Notes under the pieces: generated by a model
Database searches by the model: none
Told to the model about the DNA's origin: nothing
What the model saw: only the letters and a program-made list of their open reading frames with translations
NCBI GenBank assembly: GCA_038200275.1
Contig: JBBPYC010000098.1
Coordinates: 81,287-145,286 of the forward strand
From: JBBPYC01 sp038200275
GTDB lineage: Bacteria; Pseudomonadota; Gammaproteobacteria; Burkholderiales; Burkholderiaceae_C
DNA: 64,000 nucleotides
Reading direction: 5' to 3'
Made by a program: the position numbers and the translations under genes
In this document: piece after piece, positions 47,586 to 56,258 of the stretch
How the letters are laid out: the number at the start of each line of letters is the position of its first letter
Position numbering within the stretch: position 1 is the first letter of the stretch

Positions 47586-48926
47586 ATGCGATTTCATTTC
47601 CCTTTCCAGGCCGCCACATTGACCTTGGCACTGGCTGCCGGACTGCCCGGCAGCGCAGTGGCGGGCACCGTCACCGTTGTCACGTCGTTTCCCAAAGAGC
47701 TCACGACCGTCTACAAGACGGCGTTCGAGAAAGCGAATCCCGACACCAAGCTCGAGATCCTGAACAAGAACACGGTGCAAGGCATCGCCTACGTGCGTGA
47801 GCTGCCGCAGGGGCAACGGCCCGACGTGTTCTGGGCATCGGCGCCCGATGCGTTCGAAGTGTTGTCCGGCCAGAAGCTACTTGAAAACATCGCGACACTT
47901 GCCAACCCGGCGGTGCCCGCAAAAGCCGGCAATTACCCAATCAACGACCCGAGCGGCATGTACCTGGGCCAAGCGCTGGCCGGCTACGGCCTGATGTGGA
48001 ACACACGCTATCTTGCCGCCAACAAGCTGCCCGCCCCGGCGCAGTGGGCGGACTTGATGAAGCCGGTGTACTTCGGGCATGTGGCGATGAGCGCACCCTC
48101 GCGCTCAGGCACCACGCACCTGACGGTCGAGACTTTGCTGCAGGGCGCTGGTTGGGACGAAGGCTGGCGTGAGTTGCTGCAGATCGGCGGCAACAGTGCA
48201 GCCATTACCGAGCGCAGCTTCGGTGTGCCGGATGGTGTGAACAACGGGCAGTTCGGCATCGGCCTCGTGATCGACTTCTTCGGACTGGCCAGCAAGTACT
48301 CGGGCTTTCCGGTCGAGTTTGTCTACCCGCACCTCACCGCCGTGGTACCTGCCAACATCGGGCTGATCAGCGGCGGCAAGAATCCGGAAGAAGCGAAGAA
48401 ATTCATTCGCTACAGCCTGTCGACCGAAGGCCAACTGCTGCTGCTGGACCCAAAAATTTCGCGCCTGCCGGTGTTGCCGCCGGCCGCGCTCGGAGGCAAG
48501 GAACCGAAGGGCTACCCCGACCCGTTCGAACTTGCCAAGCGCGCCAAAGTGCAGTTCGACTCGGATCTCTCAGAAGCACGCTACAACGTCGTCGCGTCGC
48601 TGTTCGACCAAACCATCACGTTTCGCCTGAAGGAGCTGCAAGCCGCCACGCAGGCGATTCATCAAGCCACGGCTGCGCTGGCGAAAAAACCGAATGCGCA
48701 GGGACAGGACTTGTTGAAGCAGGCGCGTGAAATCGCCTTCACGCCGGTTGTCGCCATGGACCGCGCGGCAGACAAGGAATTCCTCGCCGTGTTCACTGCA
48801 AACAAGAAGGACGCAGCGGCCAACAAACAGTTGACCACCCTGGAGGACCGCTGGAACTCACAGGCGCGGGAGAACTACCAGCGCGCACAGCAACTCGCGC
48901 AGCAAGCGACAAGCGCCGCGCGCTGA
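47586..48926 (+). CDS. ABC transporter substrate-binding protein (Fe3+/phosphonate-type)
   Basis: This 446-residue periplasmic protein has a signal peptide (cleavage near Ala-Val-Ala-Gly at 26). Its solute-binding fold is of the type that binds Fe3+, polyamines or 2-aminoethylphosphonate (TVTVVTSFPKELTTVYKTAFEKANP). The ATG at 47586 is preceded by CAGGAGA; a much longer in-frame reading upstream is not real. An unusual feature is a C-terminal Ala/Lys/Gln-rich helical extension of about 90 residues beyond the typical 340-residue core. It is the first gene of a three-gene ABC cassette, with 36 bases to the permease. Substrate is uncertain. Confidence 0.82.
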   Translation: MRFHFPFQAATLTLALAAGLPGSAVAGTVTVVTSFPKELTTVYKTAFEKANPDTKLEILNKNTVQGIAYVRELPQGQRPDVFWASAPDAFEVLSGQKLLENIATLANPAVPAKAGNYPINDPSGMYLGQALAGYGLMWNTRYLAANKLPAPAQWADLMKPVYFGHVAMSAPSRSGTTHLTVETLLQGAGWDEGWRELLQIGGNSAAITERSFGVPDGVNNGQFGIGLVIDFFGLASKYSGFPVEFVYPHLTAVVPANIGLISGGKNPEEAKKFIRYSLSTEGQLLLLDPKISRLPVLPPAALGGKEPKGYPDPFELAKRAKVQFDSDLSEARYNVVASLFDQTITFRLKELQAATQAIHQATAALAKKPNAQGQDLLKQAREIAFTPVVAMDRAADKEFLAVFTANKKDAAANKQLTTLEDRWNSQARENYQRAQQLAQQATSAAR

Positions 48927-48962
48927 CCGCGCCGGCACCGCTTTCCCGGTCGCGCAAACGCG

Positions 48963-50828
48963 ATGACGGCTGTTGCAAATCCGTTGACCACAAGACCGGT
49001 CGGCACCCGCTCCTGGGCGCGCGTGCCCGCCGGCGCCTGGATCGCCGGGGCGTTGGTGCTTGCGTTTCTGTTGTGTTTTCTGGTGCTGCCGGTCGGCCGC
49101 GTGTTCATCACCGCGTTCCTCGACGGAGACGGCAGCCTCACGCTCGGCCACTTCGGCTCGTTTTTCAACCAGGGGTTGATGCGTGAGTCGTTTTTCAACA
49201 GCCTGTTCGTGGCGGGCATGTCGGCACTGTTCGCAGCGCTGATCGCCGTCCCGCTGGCCTACTTCACGGTGCGCTTCCAGTTCCGCGGTGCGGTGCTGAT
49301 CCAGACCCTGGGCGTGTTGCCGTTGATCATGCCGCCGTTCGTCGGCGCGGCGGCCATGCAGTTGATCTTCGGGCGTTCCGGATCAGTGAACTTGCTGCTG
49401 GGCGATGCGTTCGGCTTCACACTGCCGATCATGGACGGGCTGGCCGGCGTGATCTTCGTCGAGTCGATTCACTATTTCCCGTTCATCCTGCTGAACCTGA
49501 CCGTCGCGCTGCGCAACATCGACGGTGCGATGGAAGAAGCCGCGCTGAACCTCGGCTGCACGGGCTGGCGGCTGTTTCGGCGCGTGATCTTTCCGCTGGC
49601 GGCACCTGGCTTCGTCGCGGGCGCATCGCTGGTATTCGTCAAGGTGTTCGACGATCTGGGGACGCCGCTGGTGCTGGGGCAGACCAATCTGCTTGCTCCG
49701 CAGGCCTACCTGCGGATCACGCAGGTGGGGCTGGAAGACCCACTCGGCTATGTGATTAGCGTGATCATGATCGCGTTCTCGATCCTCGCGATGGCGCTGT
49801 CGGCACGCATGCTGGCCGGGCGCGATTACTCAACGATCCAGAAAGGCGGTGCAAGCATCGCGCGGCGCCAGTTGTCGCCGTGGGAATCGTTCGCTGCCTA
49901 CGGCTGGATCGCGCTGGTGCTGCTGCTGGTGTTGAGCCCGCACATCGGCGTGCTGCTGCTGTCGTTCGCCAAAGTCTGGAGCTTCGCGCCGCTGCCCGAT
50001 GCCTACACACTCGCGCATTACGCAACTGTGTTCGAGAACGCTGGCGGCATGATTGGCAACACGCTGCTCTACTGCGGGCTGGCGGCCGGACTGGACGTAT
50101 TCCTCGGTGTGGCGATCGCCTACCTGATGCTGCGCAGCACGCTGCCCGCTGCCAAGTGGCTCGACTGGATCGCGAGCGCATCGCTCGCGGTGCCGGGCAT
50201 CGTGCTGGCCATCGGCTACCTGCGCTTGTTCAAAGGCGTGACCTGGCCCGGCACCGATACGCTCGTGACCAGCAGCTGGATTCTGATCATGCTGGCCTAT
50301 GCGGTGCGGCGCCTGCCCTACGCACTGCGCGCCTGCGTGGCGGCATTGCAGCAGGTGCACGTCTCGCTCGAAGAAGCGGCCGAGAGCCTGGGCGCCGGCA
50401 AGCTGCGCACGATCCAGCGCGTGCTGCTGCCGTTGATGGCAGGCGGCATCCTGGCCGGCTTCGTCACCAGCTTCATCACAGCGGCGGTCGAGCTGTCGGC
50501 CACGATCCTGCTGACGTCGTCGGAATCGCAGGCGCCGATGAGCTACGGCATCTATCTCTACATGCAAAGCATCGCCGGGCGTGGCCCTGGGGCGGCATTG
50601 GGCGTGCTCGCGATCGTGGTGGTGGCATTTGGCACCTACCTCTCGCACCGCGTCGTGGAGCGCGCGGGCAACCGTCTGACGCGCCGGCCGCTGGACGACG
50701 AGGCCGCGCTGCCTCCGCTGGCACTGGTCGGGCTGGCCTCTGCACCGATGGCAGCAACGGTGCCCGCCAATACCGCGCATCCCACTGGTGCGCCTGGGTC
50801 GCTGCAACTACCCGGCAGCCGCGCCTGA
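48963..50828 (+). CDS. ABC transporter permease, fused two-domain (FbpB-like)
   Basis: This 621-residue membrane protein is a fused double permease with two binding-protein-dependent transport domains, roughly 60-270 and 340-560. Each contains an EAA loop that docks the ATPase: EEAALNLGCTGWRLFRRVIFP and EEAAESLGAGKLRTIQRVLLP. About a dozen hydrophobic segments are visible. This form is characteristic of the iron, thiamine and phosphonate families of importers. A Thr/Pro/Ala-rich tail of 60 residues lies at the C-terminus. It is 25 bases upstream of the ATPase gene. Confidence 0.9.
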   Translation: MTAVANPLTTRPVGTRSWARVPAGAWIAGALVLAFLLCFLVLPVGRVFITAFLDGDGSLTLGHFGSFFNQGLMRESFFNSLFVAGMSALFAALIAVPLAYFTVRFQFRGAVLIQTLGVLPLIMPPFVGAAAMQLIFGRSGSVNLLLGDAFGFTLPIMDGLAGVIFVESIHYFPFILLNLTVALRNIDGAMEEAALNLGCTGWRLFRRVIFPLAAPGFVAGASLVFVKVFDDLGTPLVLGQTNLLAPQAYLRITQVGLEDPLGYVISVIMIAFSILAMALSARMLAGRDYSTIQKGGASIARRQLSPWESFAAYGWIALVLLLVLSPHIGVLLLSFAKVWSFAPLPDAYTLAHYATVFENAGGMIGNTLLYCGLAAGLDVFLGVAIAYLMLRSTLPAAKWLDWIASASLAVPGIVLAIGYLRLFKGVTWPGTDTLVTSSWILIMLAYAVRRLPYALRACVAALQQVHVSLEEAAESLGAGKLRTIQRVLLPLMAGGILAGFVTSFITAAVELSATILLTSSESQAPMSYGIYLYMQSIAGRGPGAALGVLAIVVVAFGTYLSHRVVERAGNRLTRRPLDDEAALPPLALVGLASAPMAATVPANTAHPTGAPGSLQLPGSRA

Positions 50829-50853
50829 TCGCTTTTTCCTCGTTTGCCCCATC

Positions 50854-51954
50854 ATGAAAAAAGTATCGGTGGAATGCCGCGACATCCGCCTGGCCTACGG
50901 CAAGACGGAAGTGCTCAAGCACATCAGCCTGCTGATCGAACCTGGCGAATTCTTTGCGCTGCTGGGTCCTTCCGGCTCCGGCAAGTCGACCTTGCTGCGG
51001 CTGATCGCGGGCTTCAACCGGCAGCAGCACGGCGAGGTGCTCATCGACGGCGTGGACATCGGCCGCAAACCGCCATGGCAGCGCAACGTCGGCATGGTAT
51101 TTCAAAGCTATGCGCTGTGGCCGCATCTGAGTGTGTGGGACAACGTGGCGTTCGGGCTGGTCGAACGCAAGACCGACAAGGCCACACTGAAAGCCAAGGT
51201 CGGCGCTGCGCTGGAGTTGGTCGGCCTGCAGACTTATGCACAACGCCGGCCGAACCAGCTCTCCGGCGGCCAGCAGCAGCGCGTGGCGCTGGCGCGCACC
51301 ATCGTGATCGAGCCGCAGGTGCTGCTGCTCGACGAGCCGCTGTCCAACCTCGACCGCTCACTGCGCGTGCAGATGCGCGAAGAGCTGCTGGCATTGCAGC
51401 GGCGTCTGGGCCTGACCACGATCTTCGTCACGCATGACCAGGAAGAAGCGATGTGTACCGCCGACCGGATGGCGGTGCTGAACCACGGCGTACTGCAGCA
51501 AGTCGGCACGCCGGCTTCGCTCTACGACGCGCCGGTCAACCCGTTCGTGGCCGGATTCGTCGGCACGATGAACCTGCTGGCGGGCACAGTGCGGTCACAC
51601 AACGGCAACGGCTCCGTGCTGGAAGTCGACGGCTTCGGTGCGCTGCAGATTGAGCAAGCAGCAAGCGCTGCAGCCAATGGCACCGTGCAACTCAGCACAC
51701 GGCCGCACACGCTGCGCATGGAACCACCCGGAACTCCGCTCGATGCGCACTCAGCCTGGGGCGATGGCCGGATCGAAGCCAGCGAATTCCAGGGCGGCTT
51801 CACCCGCTACCGCGTGGCGGTTGGCCCGCAGCGCCTGTCGGTCGATCTGCCGCACCGCATCGGCGCACCCCTGTTTGCCGCGGGCACTCCTGTGTGCATC
51901 GGCATCGATCCGTCGCAGGTGCGTGTGTTCAGCGCGGCCGCAGCCCAGGCCTGA
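50854..51954 (+). CDS. ABC transporter ATP-binding protein (CUT1/FbpC-like)
   Basis: This 366-residue ATPase has Walker A GPSGSGKST (about 36-44), signature LSGGQQQR, Walker B LLLDEPLSNLD and the H-loop FVTHDQEEA. A C-terminal OB-fold regulatory domain (TOBE type) occupies about 240-360, as in FbpC, PotA and the phosphonate/spermidine importers. The start at 50854 (MKKVSVECRDIRLAYG) is conserved. The stop codon is only 6 bases from the stop of the convergent decarboxylase gene, so the two clusters meet tail to tail. Confidence 0.93.
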   Translation: MKKVSVECRDIRLAYGKTEVLKHISLLIEPGEFFALLGPSGSGKSTLLRLIAGFNRQQHGEVLIDGVDIGRKPPWQRNVGMVFQSYALWPHLSVWDNVAFGLVERKTDKATLKAKVGAALELVGLQTYAQRRPNQLSGGQQQRVALARTIVIEPQVLLLDEPLSNLDRSLRVQMREELLALQRRLGLTTIFVTHDQEEAMCTADRMAVLNHGVLQQVGTPASLYDAPVNPFVAGFVGTMNLLAGTVRSHNGNGSVLEVDGFGALQIEQAASAAANGTVQLSTRPHTLRMEPPGTPLDAHSAWGDGRIEASEFQGGFTRYRVAVGPQRLSVDLPHRIGAPLFAAGTPVCIGIDPSQVRVFSAAAAQA

Positions 51955-51960
51955 ATGACG

Positions 51961-53460
51961 TTAAGCGCTTTGCATGTCGTGCACCAAACCTTGCGCGATC
52001 CGGCTCGTCTCTTTCATCAGCAGATCCAGATCGCCGAACGTCGTGCGGTGATTCGTGATGTTCACGCGAATCGCGGTTTTGCCGTGCAGGATCGTAGTCG
52101 AAGGTGCGGCGATGCCTTGCAGCTGCAACTGAATCACGATTTCGTCATTCAGGCGGTCCAGCGCCGCGGCATCCAATGCGGGATCGACCCACCGGAAGCA
52201 GCAGATGTTCATCGCAGCCGGCGCCAGCAACTCCATGTCCTTGCAAGCCGTGACCTGTTCGGCAAGGTAGGCCGCCTGCTCGCAATTGCGCGTGATCATC
52301 GCGCCGAGCTTTTCGGTCCCGTGCTCGGCCAGTTGCGTCCAGACTTTGAGTGCACGAAAACCGCGTGACAGTTCCGGCCCGTATTCGACGGGCCACGGAT
52401 TGCCCGCGGCCAGCCCACGCTCCGCGCCCTTCAGGTAGTCCGGCCGTTCTGAGAACGACTGGCGGTGCGCCGCTTCCGAACGGATCAGCACGAAGCCGGC
52501 GTCGTAGTTCACGTGCAGCCATTTGTGAAAATCGAACGCGAGCGAATCCGCGCGCTTCAGACCCGTCAGACGGGGCCGCAGCCGGTCGCTCAACACGCCG
52601 GTGGCGCCGAACGCACCGTCGACGTGAAACCAGACCTGCTCGCGCTCGGCAACGTCTGCAATCCGTTCCAGATCGTCGATCGCGCCGACGTTGACCGCAC
52701 CGGCGGTGCCGATGATCACAAACGGCGTAAGGCCTGCAGCCCGGTCCTTCTCGATCGCGCTCTGCAGCGCGTCGATGTCGATCTCGAACGAACCGTTGAC
52801 CGCGATCTTGCGCAGCGCGTCTGCGCCAAGGCCGAGGATGTCGAACGCGCGCGCAACGCAGGAATGGGTCTGGGTCGAGGTGTAGCCGACGAGGCGTGCG
52901 TCACCGAGCCCCTGCTTGCGCGTGGTGAACCCGAGGCGCCGATCGCGCGCCACCTTGAGCGCGATGACGGTGGCGATCGACGTGCCGGAGACGATCAGGC
53001 CGCTCGACGTCACGGGAAAACCAAACAACTCGCGGCACCATTGCACCACCTGCTTTTCGACATACATCGCGCCGTGGTCCCGGCCGCCCAGGTTCGCGTT
53101 CATTGCAGCGGCTGCGATCTCGGCGATCAGGTTGCCGGGCGTACCGGAGCCGTGCACCCAGCCGAAGAAACGCGGGTGCGTGTTGCCGACGCCGTAGGGC
53201 AGCAGCGCTTCGATGCGCTGCTGCGTCTCGGCAGTCCCGAGGCCTTCCACCGGCAAGCTCGATTGCAGCGACGCTTTCAATTCGTCGGGCACTGGGCGCC
53301 ACACCGGCCCTTCCCGCGTGTGCTCCATCTTGTCGATGGCGGCGTCCAGCATCTTGTGTGCGAGCGCCCGAAACGTGGGCCAGTCGGTGGGATCGAGCGA
53401 TGGTTCTGCAGCGCCTTGCAAAGACGGCATCGATGGGGTGGATTGCATATCGTCCTTCAT
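51961..53460 (-). CDS. Group II PLP-dependent decarboxylase (AADC-like)
   Basis: This 499-residue protein belongs to the PLP-dependent group II decarboxylase family (aromatic-L-amino-acid, glutamate or diaminobutyrate decarboxylases). The PLP lysine is Lys313 in DFHKWLHVNYD, with Asp281 (FHVDGAFG) contacting the pyridine N and His199 (STQTHS) stacking on PLP. It would decarboxylate an amino acid to an amine, or act as a related lyase. The substrate is not readable. Its ATG overlaps the stop of the DegT-family gene as ATGA, so the two are coupled. Confidence 0.87.
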   Translation of the reverse strand: MKDDMQSTPSMPSLQGAAEPSLDPTDWPTFRALAHKMLDAAIDKMEHTREGPVWRPVPDELKASLQSSLPVEGLGTAETQQRIEALLPYGVGNTHPRFFGWVHGSGTPGNLIAEIAAAAMNANLGGRDHGAMYVEKQVVQWCRELFGFPVTSSGLIVSGTSIATVIALKVARDRRLGFTTRKQGLGDARLVGYTSTQTHSCVARAFDILGLGADALRKIAVNGSFEIDIDALQSAIEKDRAAGLTPFVIIGTAGAVNVGAIDDLERIADVAEREQVWFHVDGAFGATGVLSDRLRPRLTGLKRADSLAFDFHKWLHVNYDAGFVLIRSEAAHRQSFSERPDYLKGAERGLAAGNPWPVEYGPELSRGFRALKVWTQLAEHGTEKLGAMITRNCEQAAYLAEQVTACKDMELLAPAAMNICCFRWVDPALDAAALDRLNDEIVIQLQLQGIAAPSTTILHGKTAIRVNITNHRTTFGDLDLLMKETSRIAQGLVHDMQSA

Positions 53461-54680
53461 GCTTCAGTCAGCGCCGCGCGCACGATGCGGCCGATCAACG
53501 CGCAGTCTGCATCGGTCAAAGACAACGGAATGCGCATGTCGCACAAGCCCGCCATCAGCGGCAGCGATGCGGGCAGCTGCTGGGCTTGGCGCAGATAGTG
53601 CCAGTGCGTGTAGTTGCTCGTAAAACCCTGCGGTTCGTTGCGGCCAAACCATTTGATGTGCAGCCCGCGCGCATCGCAGCCGGCCAGGAAGCGCTCGATG
53701 CGTTCTGCGGGCAGATCGAGCGTGAACTGGATGGAGCTGGCAACGAATTCTTCCTTTGCGTCACGCGCGGGGACGTTGAGATGTGCCAAGCCAGCGAGGG
53801 CTTCTGCAAGCCGCGTATACATTGCATTCCAGATGCCCGCACGTCGCGGCAGATCGGCAATCTGCGGGCGCAACATGGCGGCCGCTTGGTTCGACATGCG
53901 CAGGCTGAAGTTCGGCGTTTCATAACGCCAGCGCTCGAAGACGTGAGCCGCCGGCTTGACCAGGTGCTGGCCATACAGCATGTAGCTGCCCGAATGCAGG
54001 ATTGCGCGCGCGCACACATCGTCGTCATCGGTCACCAGCAGGCCGCCCTCACCCGAGTTGATGTGCTTGTAGGTCTGCGTGCTGTAACAGCCGACCTTGC
54101 CCCAGGTGCCACTGGCTCGGCCGGCCCAGCGCGCGCCCATCGTGTGGGCGCAGTCTTCCACCACCGCCACATCGTGCGCATCGCAGATCGCGCGCACCGC
54201 CTGCATGTCGGTGATGTGGCCGCGCATGTGGGAGATCAGAAACGCCCGCGCGCCGCTGGTCGCCACCTTGCGCTCCAGGTCGGCCAAGTCGCTCGTGTAG
54301 TTCGCGGTCGTCTCGACCAGCACCGGGTCCGCACCGGCATGCGCGATCGCACCGGGCACGGGCGCGAGCGTGAAGGTGCTGGTCAGCACCTTGTCGCCCG
54401 GTTGCACGCCGAGGCATTTGAGCGCCACGAACATCGTCGCGCCGCAGGAGTTCATCGCCACGCAGTACTTGGCACCGACGTACGCCGCGTATTCCTGCTC
54501 CAGCAACGACGGCTCGGGCGCCGTGCCGCCGGTCTCGCCGTACCGGTGCAGCCGGCCGCTGCGCATCAGCTCCACAGCGCGCGCGATGCCAGCTTCTGGA
54601 ATCGGCTCAGGCTGGCTCAGGTCCTTGCCGAACCACAAGTCGTTCGGCGCGGTGGTGGGCTTTTCAAGAATCATGTCCAT
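53457..54680 (-). CDS. DegT/DnrJ/EryC1-family aminotransferase
   Basis: This 407-residue PLP enzyme is of the DegT/DnrJ/EryC1/StrS family. The Schiff-base lysine is Lys205 in TQTYKHINSGEGG and Asp176 in VVEDCAH contacts PLP. Members are best known for nucleotide-sugar amination, but several act on small oxo-acids or alcohols in amino-sugar or secondary metabolism. No sugar-nucleotide genes are nearby. Context (HisD-like dehydrogenase upstream, decarboxylase downstream and coupled by ATGA) points to a small-molecule pathway. AAGGAAAC precedes the ATG. Confidence 0.88.
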   Translation of the reverse strand: MDMILEKPTTAPNDLWFGKDLSQPEPIPEAGIARAVELMRSGRLHRYGETGGTAPEPSLLEQEYAAYVGAKYCVAMNSCGATMFVALKCLGVQPGDKVLTSTFTLAPVPGAIAHAGADPVLVETTANYTSDLADLERKVATSGARAFLISHMRGHITDMQAVRAICDAHDVAVVEDCAHTMGARWAGRASGTWGKVGCYSTQTYKHINSGEGGLLVTDDDDVCARAILHSGSYMLYGQHLVKPAAHVFERWRYETPNFSLRMSNQAAAMLRPQIADLPRRAGIWNAMYTRLAEALAGLAHLNVPARDAKEEFVASSIQFTLDLPAERIERFLAGCDARGLHIKWFGRNEPQGFTSNYTHWHYLRQAQQLPASLPLMAGLCDMRIPLSLTDADCALIGRIVRAALTEA

Positions 54681-54767
54681 GTTTCCTTGGTGCTTTGTGC
54701 AATCTACGGCGCATCAAACCGGGTTGCTCATGCCAGTATGAAGTGCAGGCTGGGCATGCGCTTCATG

Positions 54768-56090
54768 CTAACCATGGTGTGCGTTCCCGCTCAGCGTGCC
54801 CAACTCGAACGTTTCGTTGGGAAAGTATTTTTTCAACCGCACGTCGCCCGTGCGTGCATGGCCCTCCATGCCTTCGAGCCGCGAGATGCGCGCCGCCACC
54901 TGGCCGACTTCGCGCGAAGCGCTACGGTCCAGCCGCTGCCAGGTGACGGTCTTGATGAACTTGCCGACCGACAACCCGCCCGAATAGCGCGCCGCGCCCT
55001 TGGTCGGCAGGATGTGGTTCGGCCCGCTGCACTTGTCGCCGTAGGCCACCGTGGTTTCCTCACCCAGAAACAGCGATCCGTAATTGGTCAGATTCTCCAG
55101 CCACCAGTCGAGGTCGCTGGTCATCACCTGCAAGTGTTCGCACGCATACCGGTCGCTGGCTTCGACCGCCTCTTCGCGGCTTTCGCACAGCACCACTTCC
55201 GCATAGTCGCGCCACGATGCCGTGGCGGCGCTGCGGGCCAAATCGGGCAGTGCCTCGATCAGCGCGGGCACGCGGTCGATCACATCCTGGCCCAGCTTGC
55301 GCGAGGTGGTGATCAGCCACACCGGCGAGTCCGCGCCATGCTCGGCCTGACCCACCAGATCGGCCGCGACGATGTCGGGATCCGCCGATTCGTCCGCGAT
55401 GATGGCCGACTCGGTCGGGCCGGCCACCACGTCGATGCCCACCCGGCCGAACAACGTGCGCTTGGCTTCCGCCACGAAGCGGTTGCCCGGCCCGACGATC
55501 ACGTCGGCGCTATTACCCGTAAACAGCCCGAACGCAAGCGACGCCACCGCCTGCACACCGCCCAGCGCCAGCACCGTGTCGACGCCACACAGTTTCATCG
55601 CATACAGAATGGCGGGGTTCACACCCGCGTCCTTATGGGCAGGCGACGTAGCGACCACGTTTTTCACGCCGGCCACTTTGGCCGTGCCCACGCTCATCAC
55701 CGCGCTGGCCGCATGCGCGTAGCGGCCGCCGGGCACGTAGCAGCCGGCGGTGGCCACGGGGATCAGCTTCTGGCCCGCGATCAAACCCGGGCGCAATTCG
55801 CTCTCGAACTCATGCAGCGAATCGCGCTGCAATTGCGCGAAGCCGCAAACCCGGTCTCGGGCGTAGCGGATGTCTTCCTTCACGCCGTCGGACAACGCCC
55901 GATCGGCCTTTGCAAACGCGTCGTCACCCAGCACGATGTCGCCGTGCCAGCCGTCGAAATCGCGTGCGTAGCGGCGCACCGCTTCCTCACCGCCGGCCTG
56001 GATGTCGGCCAGCATGCGCTGCACCGTGGCACCGGTCTGGGTATCGATCTGCGCGGTGGGCGCATCGGACTTCTTCAGGTATTCGGCCAT
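54768..56090 (-). CDS. HisD-family NAD-dependent dehydrogenase (HpsN-like)
   Basis: This 440-residue enzyme belongs to the histidinol dehydrogenase family, with the zinc ligands Gln248, His251, Asp352 and His411 and the catalytic pair Glu318-His319. It is probably not the biosynthetic HisD, because no his genes are nearby. Its sequence (GCYVPGGRYAHAASAVM, FLGEETTVAYGDK, ISRLEGMEGHA) resembles, from memory, HpsN. HpsN oxidises 2,3-dihydroxypropanesulfonate to sulfolactate with NAD+. The oxidised group would be a primary alcohol taken to the acid in two steps. The start at 56090 (MAEYLKKSDAPT) is typical; an upstream ATG would add about 20 residues. It is divergent from the MocR-type regulator. 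Confidence 0.8.
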   Translation of the reverse strand: MAEYLKKSDAPTAQIDTQTGATVQRMLADIQAGGEEAVRRYARDFDGWHGDIVLGDDAFAKADRALSDGVKEDIRYARDRVCGFAQLQRDSLHEFESELRPGLIAGQKLIPVATAGCYVPGGRYAHAASAVMSVGTAKVAGVKNVVATSPAHKDAGVNPAILYAMKLCGVDTVLALGGVQAVASLAFGLFTGNSADVIVGPGNRFVAEAKRTLFGRVGIDVVAGPTESAIIADESADPDIVAADLVGQAEHGADSPVWLITTSRKLGQDVIDRVPALIEALPDLARSAATASWRDYAEVVLCESREEAVEASDRYACEHLQVMTSDLDWWLENLTNYGSLFLGEETTVAYGDKCSGPNHILPTKGAARYSGGLSVGKFIKTVTWQRLDRSASREVGQVAARISRLEGMEGHARTGDVRLKKYFPNETFELGTLSGNAHHG

Positions 56091-56258
56091 GGCGGGCTCC
56101 TTCGCTTGGGCGGTGGACGGTTGCACGACGCGGGCTGCGACGGCTTCCAAACCGATGCTAGGGGACCACCAGGCGAACCCATACAGCCAGTTGGCACATG
56201 GTGTTGAGTCCAGAATGAAGTGTTCTCCGATCTACCTGATCCACCCGACACGCCCGCC

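Noticed and set aside
53103..56207. A 1034-codon plus-strand open frame opposite the decarboxylase, aminotransferase and HisD-like genes.
   Set aside because: It is an antisense shadow: three genes with catalytic residues lie on the other strand and the frame has no protein-like pattern.
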